Origin: DASUPK01 sp046732465 | GTDB lineage: Bacteria; Actinomycetota; Thermoleophilia; Solirubrobacterales; 70-9 | DNA length: 13,098 nt | NCBI GenBank assembly: GCA_046732465.1 | Contig: JBKPND010000114.1 | Location: 1 to 13,098 of the forward strand | Direction: 5' to 3' | Shown here: positions 1-6,627 of the stretch, in pieces | Layout of the letters: each line of letters starts with the position of its first letter | Numbering within the stretch: the first letter of the stretch is position 1 | The notes under the pieces: model-generated | Told to the model about the DNA's origin: nothing | The model's database searches: none | The model's input: the letters and a program-made list of their open reading frames with translations, nothing else | Made by a program: the position numbers and the translations under genes

Positions 1-62
1 CTCAAGGGGCCGGACGACTTCCACTGGCGCCATCTGCCCGGCTCGGCGGTTGCCGGAGCCGG

Positions 63-566
63 TCAACCAGCTCGCGGCCACGGGGGATTCATCGATTCCA
101 GCAGTACGCCGGCGGCGGCCCGGATCCAGCTCGCGAGTCGCCCCGCCGGTCGGCTATCGCCCTCGACAGGCAGTCCGTGCCGCCGCGCCAGGTCTACCGC
201 GAGTCCAAGCACCGGAGACGAGGCATTGCCCCGGGCGCTGCAGACTACGAGGCTGTCGAAGTCGCCGGAGCGCACCATCTCTTCGACTAGGTCGGAGTCG
301 TGATCGGTGAGCGTGATGTCTTCGAGGCGGATGCCGGCCCAGTCGAGCAGCCTCGTCGTCGCTCGCAGCATCTCTTCTGCATGACCCGGACTCGCCAGCG
401 ACCGCGATGAATCGATCTCGACCGGAACCAGCAGCGAGACGCTCACTCCGCCCGCCTGCGCGTGATCGCTGCAGAGCTTGACGAGCCGGTGCGGATCGCT
501 GCCGCTGTCGACAGCTACCAGTAGCCGCGCAGGAGCGGGGGCGCGGTGACGCTGGTCGACGTGCAT
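63..566 (-). CDS. Universal stress protein-like (Usp copy 1)
   Basis: The 167-aa product has the outline of a single UspA-type alpha/beta domain. The first strand is near residues 14-21 (LLVAVDSG), a helix follows, a second strand is near 42-50, and a later strand is near 104-110 (DSLVVCSARG). Usps are cytosolic, usually dimeric proteins, many of which bind ATP. The usual G-x2-G-x9-G-S/T nucleotide motif is not recognisable here: the stretch after LVVCSARG lacks the spacing, so this copy may not bind ATP. About 30 residues extend past the usual end of a Usp domain. The ATG at 564-566 has GAGG five bases upstream. It lies 27 bases downstream of the family X gene at 594-1109, so the two are probably cotranscribed. 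Assignment to the Usp fold is fairly sure; the physiological role is not. Confidence 0.75.
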   Translation of the reverse strand: MHVDQRHRAPAPARLLVAVDSGSDPHRLVKLCSDHAQAGGVSVSLLVPVEIDSSRSLASPGHAEEMLRATTRLLDWAGIRLEDITLTDHDSDLVEEMVRSGDFDSLVVCSARGNASSPVLGLAVDLARRHGLPVEGDSRPAGRLASWIRAAAGVLLESMNPPWPRAG

Positions 567-593
567 GACGCCTCGCTCTCTGCTCGGTTGTTC

Positions 594-1109
594 CTAGGCG
601 GCCGTCGGCAGGTCTTCACGTGCGCTCGCCGTGGGGCTATCGAGCGCACGCCGGGCAGCCTCGGCCGCGGCCTGTAGCTCGTGCGCCGGGCCGCGATGGA
701 GGGAGCTCGAGCGATCGTTGACGAGCAGAGCCGCCATGGCGGCACCCTCGACCTCGATGGACCCGTCGTCCCGCAGCCGTAGCGCCAGCCCGAGGACCTC
801 GTCGGCGGCCTGACTGATCGCCGCATCACGTCTCCGTCCCCTGGGTGTGAACGCGCCCAGGTTGGGGCCGCGGGCGCTGCCCAGGGCCTCGATCAGGGCG
901 TTGGCGAGTCGCGAGCGCTCACGAGGCGAGTGCAACTGCGTGACCCGGAGCATGAGCTCGGCGCTTGCGGACGGGTCGCCGGCTTGGGCGAGCTCCGCGT
1001 CCAGACGGTTGCGCGTGAAGCGGGTCCGCAGCCGGACACCGAGGCTCATACGATCGCCGCGATCGGGCGCGAAACGGAACTTGGGGACGGGAAAGACGCC
1101 GCTGGGCAT
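594..1109 (-). CDS. Family X protein of unknown function, copy 1 (partner of a Usp)
   Basis: I do not recognise this 171-aa protein from any named family. It is clearly homologous to the product of 11380-11901 and more distantly to that of 1863-2375. Copies 1 and 3 share an MP(S/N)G(V/I)FP start, SLG(V/L)RLRTR near residue 22, an LD-x-ELA block, DP-x-x-S-x-EL-x-LR near 45-55, RSRLANA near 65-71, PNLG near 82-85, LRDD near 112-115 and the well-kept GAAM-x-A-x-LVNDRSS near 122-135. It appears soluble and mostly helical, with no signal peptide or membrane segment and no obvious catalytic motif. GAGGAG lies just before the ATG and supports this start. The Usp gene at 63-566 follows after 27 bases. 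A role with that Usp is inferred only from the repeated pairing in this window. Confidence 0.8.
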   Translation of the reverse strand: MPSGVFPVPKFRFAPDRGDRMSLGVRLRTRFTRNRLDAELAQAGDPSASAELMLRVTQLHSPRERSRLANALIEALGSARGPNLGAFTPRGRRRDAAISQAADEVLGLALRLRDDGSIEVEGAAMAALLVNDRSSSLHRGPAHELQAAAEAARRALDSPTASAREDLPTAA

Positions 1110-1220
1110 CTCTGCTCCTCTGTGTCGGGTACGCCACCAAGACTGCCGCCAGAAGCGCCCCTCGCCTATGGGTACGACGACCGATATAGCGGCCAGCGGA
1201 TACCCACTCGGGCACCGCCC

Positions 1221-1742
1221 TCAGGGGGCGTGGATCGAGCCCGCAGGCGCGACAAGCACCGGGCGATCCGCGCTCTTGACGACGGCGCGGGACACGCTTC
1301 TGCGAAGCCATCGCCGACGCGCTCCGAGCACGACCAGGCGCGCCCCCCGCAGACGCGCGAACTCGAGCAGCCGTCGTGCAGGCTTGCCCGCTAGCTCTTC
1401 GCTCGTAGCGTGCACATTGGCGCGTCGCGCGATCGCCAAGGCCTTGCCGAGCGCTCTGCGCCCCGCACGCATCTCCGCGTCAAGGCGACGTTGGTAGTAA
1501 GGCTCACCAAGTGCAGACGACGGTCCACGACGGACGTAGACGAATACGACCGGCGCCCTGAAATCGCGGGCCAGCCCGACAGCCGCCTCGGCCGCTGCCG
1601 TCGCCGCCGGCGTGTCGTCGACGGCTGCGACGATCGGAGCCGCCCTGCCGTCGCCGTACGTGAATCGATGGGCTCCGGCCCCGCGACGGGGGGCACTCGA
1701 TGTCCCTCGGACGTGGGCATTGCGATTTCTCTCGGCGATCAT
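1221..1742 (-). CDS. Universal stress protein (Usp copy 2)
   Basis: The 173-aa product carries one Usp domain after a basic, probably disordered N-terminus of about 33 residues. The first strand is IVAAVDDTPAA at about 37-47, the second is VVFVYV at 65-70, a long helix follows from about 80 to 108, and the last strands are RLVVLGARRR (135-144) and PVLVAP (161-166). The residues after VVLG are arginine-rich (ARRRWLRRSV) in place of the glycines of the Usp ATP loop, so nucleotide binding is doubtful and contact with nucleic acid or membrane is conceivable. An upstream in-frame ATG at 1839-1841 would add 33 residues. I prefer 1742 because GGAG lies seven bases before it and the extra residues do not look like a Usp. 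The family X gene at 1863-2375 is directly upstream. Confidence 0.8.
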   Translation of the reverse strand: MIAERNRNAHVRGTSSAPRRGAGAHRFTYGDGRAAPIVAAVDDTPAATAAAEAAVGLARDFRAPVVFVYVRRGPSSALGEPYYQRRLDAEMRAGRRALGKALAIARRANVHATSEELAGKPARRLLEFARLRGARLVVLGARRRWLRRSVSRAVVKSADRPVLVAPAGSIHAP

Positions 1743-1749
1743 GGTCCGG

Positions 1750-1753
1750 CTCC
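1750..1753 (-). promoter_or_regulatory. Ribosome binding site that decides the Usp copy 2 start
   Basis: GGAG on the minus strand lies seven bases before the ATG at 1740-1742. It favours this start over the in-frame ATG at 1839-1841. A GGAGG a little further upstream (about 1765-1771) precedes a six-codon frame opening with GTG and ending in a TGA that overlaps the Usp ATG as ATGA. That tiny frame could couple translation, but it may be chance. Confidence 0.5.
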
Positions 1754-1862
1754 AATCACTGGTTGGACCTCCAGGATGCTCCGCGGGCGGCCCTGCGCTC
1801 ATAGGGCCAGACACCCATTTCGGCGTGCCGCTGCCACCCAAGCGCAGGAGCTGTCGTAAGCG

Positions 1863-2375
1863 TCAAAGCAGGGGGGCGTGACCGTGCTCAACGGCCACGA
1901 GCGCTTCGAACGCAGCAACCCTGAGAGACGTTCGCGCGCCGCCGTGGAACATGGGGCTCGAGCCGTCCGCGATGAGCATGGACGTCCTGGCCAAGCCTTC
2001 CGTGCTGACCGGTGCCGCGGTGACTCGGTCGGCCAGCTCCAGGAGGAGGTCCATGTTCTCCTGGACCTCCGAGCGCCGGAGCAGCGAGGGTGGCAGCGCC
2101 AGCGGGTCGAACGGGCGCACAGATCGATTGACCGCCCCGCGCAGCCCGCAGGCGAGTCGAGCCCTGCCCTTCGCCGATTGGAGCTGCCCGGCCCGCAGGC
2201 TCAACTCATCGCTCGTGAGCGGATCAACGCCGGCAGCCAACTGCCGATCGAGAGTTGACGACCGCGACAAAGTCAGGAGACGCAGCCACAACCCGCCCAA
2301 CACCAGGCCTCTGGTGCGCCGCGCGAGTCGCCGGCTGGGCACCCACCTGCGGGAACCGATCGCCAGCAGCGTCAT
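1863..2375 (-). CDS. Family X protein of unknown function, copy 2 (partner of a Usp)
   Basis: This 170-aa protein is the most divergent of the three family X copies. The common core is plain: LDRQLAAG at residues 42-49, DPLTSDELSLRAGQLQS at 51-67, and RARLA at 71-75. A weaker match to the second block (GLARTSMLIADGSSP at 127-141) corresponds to GAAM-x-A-x-LVNDRSSP in copies 1 and 3. The N-terminus is basic (three RR pairs in the first 21 residues) with a short apolar stretch near 23-36, and it differs from the MP(S/N)GxFP start of the others. The ATG at 2373-2375 is preceded by a G-rich run rather than a textbook ribosome site, so the start is less certain. The Usp at 1221-1742 follows in the same direction, 120 bases on. 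Function is unknown. Confidence 0.7.
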   Translation of the reverse strand: MTLLAIGSRRWVPSRRLARRTRGLVLGGLWLRLLTLSRSSTLDRQLAAGVDPLTSDELSLRAGQLQSAKGRARLACGLRGAVNRSVRPFDPLALPPSLLRRSEVQENMDLLLELADRVTAAPVSTEGLARTSMLIADGSSPMFHGGARTSLRVAAFEALVAVEHGHAPLL

Positions 2376-2399
2376 CGTCCCCCCGGCAACGCTGACCCT

Positions 2400-2858
2400 T
2401 CAAGCGACATGTCGTCCCGGCCGCTCATGCTCGCTCACCTGCCAGAGCGCGTCATCGCCGTGCTGGCTGATCGCACGCATGGCGGCGACGCGCCCCTCGA
2501 TGATCGGCTCAATCCTCGAACGGCCAGTCCGACACGTACGGGCGGTGCGGGCGAACGCCGCGGCGATGTCGTGAAGCGTTGCCAATACGCGCACCTCTTG
2601 CTCGTGCGAGAGGCGATCGGGGCGGGCGGCGTGATCCGAGGTTCCCCGTTGTCGTTCGGCCAGATCCGGGGCGGCGTCGGCCGCGAGCCGATACCACGCC
2701 GCGCTCAGTAGCTGAAACGTGTCCTCAAGTGCTGCCAGAGAATCTGGCGCGCCCCGATAGCTCTCAGGTGCCTGCGCGGCCGCGTCGAACCGACGCGCCG
2801 CGGCGACGACGTCGAAGGCGCAGCTGCGGAGCTGACTTGTGCTGTTCATGTCCGGCAT
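2400..2858 (-). CDS. Helical protein of unknown function (helical family, copy 1)
   Basis: The 152-aa product is alanine-rich and predicted by eye to be almost entirely helical and soluble. No named family is recognised. It resembles the product of 5335-5712: both open with a helix rich in small residues, have an ALEDTFQLLSAAW-like helix in the middle, and share a cysteine-containing helix (ARTCRTGRSRIEPII near residues 106-120 here; TRTSCANARELVGPFV there). The frame stays open upstream to 3101, but that extension would cover the whole intergenic region. I chose the ATG at 2856-2858 because AAGG lies eight bases before it; the ATG at 2847-2849 is an alternative. The stop is 24 bases before family X copy 2, so the genes from 2858 down to 63 may form one transcript. 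Confidence 0.6.
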   Translation of the reverse strand: MPDMNSTSQLRSCAFDVVAAARRFDAAAQAPESYRGAPDSLAALEDTFQLLSAAWYRLAADAAPDLAERQRGTSDHAARPDRLSHEQEVRVLATLHDIAAAFARTARTCRTGRSRIEPIIEGRVAAMRAISQHGDDALWQVSEHERPGRHVA

Positions 2859-2955
2859 CGTCTCGACCTTGGCCGCTGTGGTGAATGGGTCGCAATGCCC
2901 AAAAAGGACTGAACCTCCGCACGCCGCGCTGGTCCGCCGTCGTGGTCTGCGCATG

Positions 2956-2997
2956 GGGCCATTCCCGCGCACGAATGCACCTCTCAGGCCATGGCCC
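2956..2997. promoter_or_regulatory. Inverted repeat in a divergent intergenic region
   Basis: GGGCCAT at 2956-2962 and ATGGCCC at 2991-2997 are perfect seven-base arms separated by 28 bases. The right arm overlaps a ten-base palindrome, GGCCATGGCC, at 2987-2996. The pair lies between the leftward start at 2858 and the rightward start at 3028, where a shared operator would be expected. No regulator can be assigned, and GC-rich DNA gives such arms by chance fairly often. Confidence 0.25.
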
Positions 2998-3027
2998 GAA
3001 GTCGGGGTTGAGGCCACACTTCGCCCT

Positions 3028-3300
3028 ATGAAATCGCCACGGAGAACCCTCCTTGGGTACGCGCTCGCGGCGATGCTGGTCGGCGCGGGCATCGCCTGCA
3101 TCCCCCTTTCTGCCGGTGTGGGATGGACGGTGATCCTCGTCGGCGCCTGGTTTGGCGCTCACACCGCGCAGAATGCGCAAACTCGGAGGCGCTTACCTGA
3201 TCAAGCGCCGTCCCAACCGGCGGCAAATCCTGCCCAAGCCAAAAAGGGCGACGGGCGAGCCACGCCGCTCGCAAGTCGTCAGTCTTCGAAGAACGCGTAG
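3028..3300 (+). CDS. Small two-segment membrane protein
   Basis: The 90-aa product has a short basic N-terminus (MKSPRR), two apolar segments near residues 8-27 and 31-47 rich in glycine and alanine, and a polar C-terminal tail of about 40 residues with many Q, P, K and R. By the positive-inside rule both ends should face the cytoplasm. I do not recognise a family. The frame is open upstream to 2839, but the ATG at 3028 is preferred because residues before it look random and would overlap the leftward gene's start region. The ribosome site is weak, with AGG about 14 bases upstream. The gene diverges from 2400-2858. Its last codons overlap, on the other strand, a possible small ORF at 3279-3380. 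Confidence 0.5.
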   Translation: MKSPRRTLLGYALAAMLVGAGIACIPLSAGVGWTVILVGAWFGAHTAQNAQTRRRLPDQAPSQPAANPAQAKKGDGRATPLASRQSSKNA

Positions 3301-3380
3301 CCGTAGTCCCCGCGCCGGTATGCCAGCTCGGCGATCGCGACCATGCGCTCGTCATCGTTTCGCTCGACCTGATCGAGCAC
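3279..3380 (-). CDS. Possible small ORF downstream of the response regulator
   Basis: A 33-codon frame opens with GTG and reads as a strongly biased peptide, with acidic VERNDDERM in the middle and YRRGDYGYAFFED at the end. It starts 13 bases past the response regulator stop, in the same direction. Its ending looks like a real C-terminus rather than random high-GC translation. Start and ribosome site are weak, and an internal ATG at residue 13 is an alternative. It could be a small protein, the tail of a decayed gene, or chance. Confidence 0.25.
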   Translation of the reverse strand: MLDQVERNDDERMVAIAELAYRRGDYGYAFFED

Positions 3381-3393
3381 CGGAATCCGTGCT

Positions 3394-4053
3394 CTAGGGG
3401 ACGACCAGCCCGCGGCGGATCGCGTAGCGGGTCAGCTCGACGCGGTTGCGCATGCCCAGCTTCTCCAGCACGTTGGCCCGGTGCCGATCGACGGTCTTCT
3501 TGCTGATGAAGAGCTGCTCGGCGATCTCTTCGCTGGTGAGCCCCTCCGCGATCAGCTTCACGACCTGCAGCTCGCGCGGGCTGAGCGGGTCCTCGGGCGT
3601 GGCCTCACCGCGACTCGCGCGGTCGAGATAGTCGCGCACGAGCGCTCTCACGGCCGCCGGATAGAGGAAAGGCTCGCCGCGCATCGTGGCCCGGCACGCC
3701 TCGATCAGATCGCGGTTCGCCGCGGACTTGAGCACGTACCCGGATGCCCCTGCTTTGAGCGCCTCGAAGAAGTACTGCTCGTTGTCGTGCATCGAGAGGA
3801 TCAGCACGCGCAGCTCTGGCTTGCGCTTCGACAACTCGAGCGCGGCCTGGAGACCAGTCATCCGAGGCATCGTCACGTCCAGAACTGCGAGATGCACGTC
3901 CTCGGAGAGCGCAAGCTCGACAGCCTCCGCACCGTCGCCGGCTTCGGCAACGACCTCCAAGTCGGGCGCCGAATCGAGCACCATGCGGAGGCCGTCTCGG
4001 ACGACCTCATGGTCGTCGGCGAGCAATATCCGTGTCTTCAGCGGGACCGTCAC
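3394..4053 (-). CDS. NarL/FixJ-type two-component response regulator
   Basis: The 219-aa protein has the standard two-domain build. The receiver domain spans about residues 8-123, with the acidic pair D13-D14, the phospho-acceptor D59 in LAVLDVTMPRMTG, the conserved Thr/Ser position as S87 (LILSMHD) and K109 in YVLKSAAN. A linker follows, then a LuxR-type helix-turn-helix from about 157 to 218, with LSPRELQVVKLIAEG, SEEIAEQLFIS and KTVDRHRANVLEKLG. On phosphorylation such proteins dimerise and bind promoter DNA. It starts with GTG, and its first four bases (GTGA) overlap the stop of the kinase gene upstream, so translation is probably coupled and the two are cognate partners. Target genes are not shown by the sequence. 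Nearby Usp, hemerythrin and oxidase genes are candidates, by analogy with DosR of mycobacteria. Confidence 0.95.
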   Translation of the reverse strand: MTVPLKTRILLADDHEVVRDGLRMVLDSAPDLEVVAEAGDGAEAVELALSEDVHLAVLDVTMPRMTGLQAALELSKRKPELRVLILSMHDNEQYFFEALKAGASGYVLKSAANRDLIEACRATMRGEPFLYPAAVRALVRDYLDRASRGEATPEDPLSPRELQVVKLIAEGLTSEEIAEQLFISKKTVDRHRANVLEKLGMRNRVELTRYAIRRGLVVP

Positions 4054-5117
4054 CGACTTTCCTCATCCACCGGTATCGAGAGCTCCACTTCGGTGCCGGC
4101 ACCCGGGCGCGACTTGATCGAGAGGCGGCCGCCGACCAGCAAGGCTCTCTCACGCATACCCGCGATCCCCGCCGTTCCATCCGGCAGCGGGCTCGGCAGT
4201 CCACGACCGTCATCGGCGACGCGAAGCGTCAACGTCTCAGCGTCTGCTTGCAGCAACACCGTCACTGTGCGGGCATCGGAGTGGCGTACGGCGTTCGTGA
4301 GGCTCTCCTGTGCGATGCGATAGATGACCAGCTCCACGTCGCCAGACAGAGGCGGAAGGGTGCCTTGAAGCTCACGCTTGATGACCGGTCCACCCTGCGC
4401 GTTGATTCGCGTGCACAGCGCAATCAGGGCGTTGACGAGACCCAGATCGTCGAGTGCTTCCGGGCGCAGTTCGCGGGCGATTCGGCGAACCTCGTCGAGG
4501 CTGTCGCGGACGGCATCTGCGACCTTTCCGAACTCGGAGGGCGCCGACGCGGGATCGCCCTCGGCGGCGCGCTCGGCCTGCAGCGTGATGGCGGTGAGGG
4601 TTTGCCCGATCTCGTCGTGGAGCTCCCGCGCGACCCGAAGCCGTTCCGCCTCTTGGGCGGCCAGCGCGGTTCGGGCCGCTTCGTGCCGCGCCCTCTCCAG
4701 ACGGTCGAGCATCGCGTTGAATGCCGCAGCAAGCGCCCGGCCCTCGGCGCTGCGTGGGTGCACGCCAGAAAGTCTCTTGCCTGGCCGGTCCGGATCGACC
4801 GACGACATCACGTCGGTGAGTTGGACAAGGGGAGAGAGGACTCGCCGCAACATCAGCAGGTTGAGCGCGACGAGCACCACGAACCCCGCGACAAGTAGAG
4901 CGAATTGATCGATCTTGATCGGCGCGTCGATGGTGATTGGACTGAACGCCAACAACAGGAGCGCGGCCAGGAACACCAAGCAGTTCGCCGTGAACACCAG
5001 CCAAAGCAACGGGCGGCCGCTCCGCGACTCGGACGCCGCGGGGGTCTGCCGAAGCACTCGGCTCGCCTCCACCGTCGCTTGCGGCGACGTTCCAGGGGGC
5101 GGTGACTCGATGGCCAT
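4050..5117 (-). CDS. Sensor histidine kinase, HisKA_3 (NarX/DegS-like) class
   Basis: The 355-aa protein has two membrane segments near residues 37-58 and 72-90, joined by only about 13 external residues. A HAMP-like linker follows to about 145, then the dimerisation box ERLRVARELHDEIGQ with the phospho-acceptor H167. The HATPase domain has N275 in AQESLTNAVRH, DDGRGL at 302-307 and GIAGMRERA at 317-325. It autophosphorylates on H167 and should pass phosphate to D59 of the overlapping response regulator. With almost no external domain it probably senses something in or at the membrane, or through a partner protein. The frame is open upstream to 5387. I chose the ATG at 5115-5117 because residues before it look random, but no strong ribosome site marks it and 5195 is possible. 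Confidence 0.9.
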   Translation of the reverse strand: MAIESPPPGTSPQATVEASRVLRQTPAASESRSGRPLLWLVFTANCLVFLAALLLLAFSPITIDAPIKIDQFALLVAGFVVLVALNLLMLRRVLSPLVQLTDVMSSVDPDRPGKRLSGVHPRSAEGRALAAAFNAMLDRLERARHEAARTALAAQEAERLRVARELHDEIGQTLTAITLQAERAAEGDPASAPSEFGKVADAVRDSLDEVRRIARELRPEALDDLGLVNALIALCTRINAQGGPVIKRELQGTLPPLSGDVELVIYRIAQESLTNAVRHSDARTVTVLLQADAETLTLRVADDGRGLPSPLPDGTAGIAGMRERALLVGGRLSIKSRPGAGTEVELSIPVDEESR

Positions 5118-5334
5118 GGGTTGGATGGTCGCCGGATGTCCGGCGAGAGTCCAGCGGGAGGCCTTGCCTCGCCCGATCCGGCCGGTGGTCTGCATCGGCC
5201 AAGATTGCCTTGAGCGCCGACGTCCGACCATGGGCGGAAAAACGCATCCGCGCGAGGCGCGTCGGTGTGTGCAGTTGCGGGATGCACGATTGGCCCCATT
5301 GGCCACGAGGTCCCGCACTGCAACCCTCGCCGCC
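5118..5334. promoter_or_regulatory. Divergent intergenic region between kinase and helical-protein genes
   Basis: This 217-base region should hold promoters for the leftward kinase operon and the rightward genes from 5335. Two short inverted repeats are visible: GCGGA at 5234-5238 with TCCGC at 5247-5251 (eight-base spacer), and TGGCC at 5291-5295 with GGCCA at 5301-5305 (five-base spacer). Either could be an operator, for example for autoregulation by the response regulator. I could not identify convincing -35/-10 elements. Confidence 0.3.
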
Positions 5335-5712
5335 ATGGCACTACGCACAACTGTCGAGCGGCCGGCTGGGAACCCTGATCCCGCCAACAGGCTCTACGAC
5401 GAGGCCTGCGCCCTACTGGATGCGGCCCAGGGCATCAGGGCGGCAGCGGCTCCGCGACGGTCGGCCCGCGCCTTCGCGGCCACGCTCGGCTGCGTGGAAG
5501 CGTCGCTGGACGCGCTCGCGACCGCGGCGGATGCTATGCGAGTCGCGGTGCTCGCGGGCCGCGAAGGCGTCGAAATCGTGCACGCGGGGGCCGATCGAGA
5601 GGCACTTCAGATTCGCGCGAGCTTCGCGCAACTCGAGCGCGATCTCGAGGCAACCCGCACCAGCTGCGCGAACGCGCGCGAGCTCGTCGGACCGTTCGTG
5701 GCATGGCACTGA
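5335..5712 (+). CDS. Helical protein of unknown function (helical family, copy 2)
   Basis: The 125-aa product is soluble, alanine-rich and apparently all helical, with heptad-like spacing in ASFAQLERDLEATRTSCANARELV near residues 93-116. It has the same order of helices as the product of 2400-2858 and shares the TxRT-C-x3-R pattern near its end, so I regard the two as paralogues, although similarity is weak. No known family is recognised. The upstream frame is open, but residues before the ATG at 5335 look non-coding. No strong ribosome site is visible. It overlaps the following membrane-protein gene by ten bases, so translation is likely coupled and the two products may act together. Confidence 0.55.
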   Translation: MALRTTVERPAGNPDPANRLYDEACALLDAAQGIRAAAAPRRSARAFAATLGCVEASLDALATAADAMRVAVLAGREGVEIVHAGADREALQIRASFAQLERDLEATRTSCANARELVGPFVAWH

Positions 5713-5987
5713 GCGTCTTCGTATGGGCCATGATCGGCATCGCCCTCTGGCACTTCACCGTCTTCGTGCCCGACAGGTTCTGGGGCGGGATCATCGGCGC
5801 CTTTCTTGCGGCGCTTGGCGGATCGCTGGTATCAGGCTTGCTGCTGCCTACTCCCGGCATCCCCTCCACAAATCCACCTGGTATCGCAGAGGCCATCTGG
5901 CCCGTTCCGGGCGGCGTGCTGGCTCTCGTCGCGAGCTACCTCTACGGGGCTCGGGAGGACACGCTGCGCGGCATCGTCCGCGACTGA
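5703..5987 (+). CDS. Small three-segment membrane protein, possibly YeaQ/GlsB-like
   Basis: The 94-aa product has three apolar segments near residues 4-20, 26-47 and 67-81. The middle one contains FWGGIIGAFLAALGGSLVSG, a glycine-rich stretch that recalls the GGIIG-x-I-x-G-x(3)GA pattern of the small YeaQ/YmgE/GlsB (transglycosylase-associated) stress membrane proteins, which also have three segments in 80-95 residues. The link is by pattern only. The longer polar loop PTPGIPSTNPPG (48-60) is not typical of that family. It overlaps the end of the helical-protein gene by ten bases and is followed by a Gre-like gene after 62 bases. An inner-membrane role in stress is a guess. Confidence 0.6.
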   Translation: MALSVFVWAMIGIALWHFTVFVPDRFWGGIIGAFLAALGGSLVSGLLLPTPGIPSTNPPGIAEAIWPVPGGVLALVASYLYGAREDTLRGIVRD

Positions 5988-6049
5988 GCCGCCGAGAATG
6001 GTGGTCATCACCCATACCGCGGATGGTCCTGGGGCGACATGCTGGATGC

Positions 6050-6553
6050 ATGACCGTGCACATGACTGTGGACACGCTGAACGCGCTGCGTGACGAGCTG
6101 GAGCAGCTGCGCCGGCGTACCCGCTTCGAGATCGCGGAGCAACTGCGAGAGGCGCGGGCGTACGGCGACGGCTCGAACAACGACGAGCATCACGCTGTCG
6201 TGGAGCAGCAGATGGTGCTCGAGGCGCGCCTGCGTTCGCTCGAGGCCACCATCGCCCGAGCGAAGGTTGTCGACCTGCGCGAGCTCGAGGATGGCGTGGC
6301 GGTCATCGGCGCCACGCTCCTGATCGAAGACCTGTTTTCGGGCGCGCTCGGCGAGTATCGACTGAGCAGCGATCACGAAGCGCTTCGCCCGGACACGATT
6401 TCGGCCAGCTCCCCCATGGGCCAGGCGCTCGTCGGCGCGACGCCCGGAACGATTGTCACCGTCGACCTTCCAAACGGCCGCTCACGGAGTGTGCGGCTCG
6501 CGGAGGTGGTGACTCCCGGCACAGCGGGAAGCCGGGCCCGAGCCGCCGCTTGA
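6050..6553 (+). CDS. GreA/GreB-family transcription factor paralogue
   Basis: The 167-aa protein has the two-domain Gre build: an N-terminal antiparallel coiled coil (about residues 6-77) and a C-terminal FKBP-like domain with ISASSPMGQALVGATPG at 117-133, matching the I-S-x-x-SP-x-G-x-AL-x-G signature. Gre factors enter the RNA polymerase secondary channel and stimulate cleavage of backtracked RNA through two acids at the coiled-coil tip (D41 and E44 in E. coli GreA, in GDLKENAEYH). Here the tip reads GDGSNNDEHH: the first acid is kept as D40, the second position is N43, and a new acid, D45, appears two residues on. It may therefore inhibit or modulate polymerase rather than promote cleavage. 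The ATG at 6050 is chosen; 6062 is an in-frame alternative. A strong inverted repeat follows the stop. Confidence 0.85.
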   Translation: MTVHMTVDTLNALRDELEQLRRRTRFEIAEQLREARAYGDGSNNDEHHAVVEQQMVLEARLRSLEATIARAKVVDLRELEDGVAVIGATLLIEDLFSGALGEYRLSSDHEALRPDTISASSPMGQALVGATPGTIVTVDLPNGRSRSVRLAEVVTPGTAGSRARAAA

Positions 6554-6571
6554 GTGCGGCTCGATCTGAGA

Positions 6572-6612
6572 GGGTGAGGGTCCGGTGACCATGTGGAGCC
6601 GGACCCTCGCCC
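6572..6612. terminator. Strong hairpin between the Gre-like and hemerythrin genes
   Basis: Arms at 6572-6585 and 6599-6612 form a 14-base-pair stem, perfect except for one G-U pair, with a 13-base loop. The core arms are GAGGGTCCGG and CCGGACCCTC. No T-run follows, as is common for terminators in high-GC bacteria. It starts 19 bases after the Gre-like stop and ends 15 bases before the hemerythrin ATG. It may terminate the upstream transcript, act as a leader hairpin near the hemerythrin ribosome site, or be an operator. Confidence 0.5.
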
Positions 6613-6627
6613 CTCGCCGGGGTACTC

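Noticed and set aside
1..33. Possible start of a leftward gene at the left edge (MAPVEVV...)
   Set aside because: Only 11 codons are visible and the ribosome site is weak, so it cannot be told from chance.
847..1497. Rightward 216-codon frame opposite family X copy 1
   Set aside because: Arginine-, alanine- and serine-rich shadow with no domain. The opposite strand has homologues elsewhere in the window.
3481..4898. Long rightward frames opposite the response regulator and kinase
   Set aside because: They are mirror frames of the well-supported two-component genes and show no domain of their own.
5102..6049. Long rightward frame running upstream of the Gre-like gene
   Set aside because: It overlaps two better-supported genes in another frame, and its composition is arginine- and serine-rich noise. 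The Gre homology begins only at 6050.
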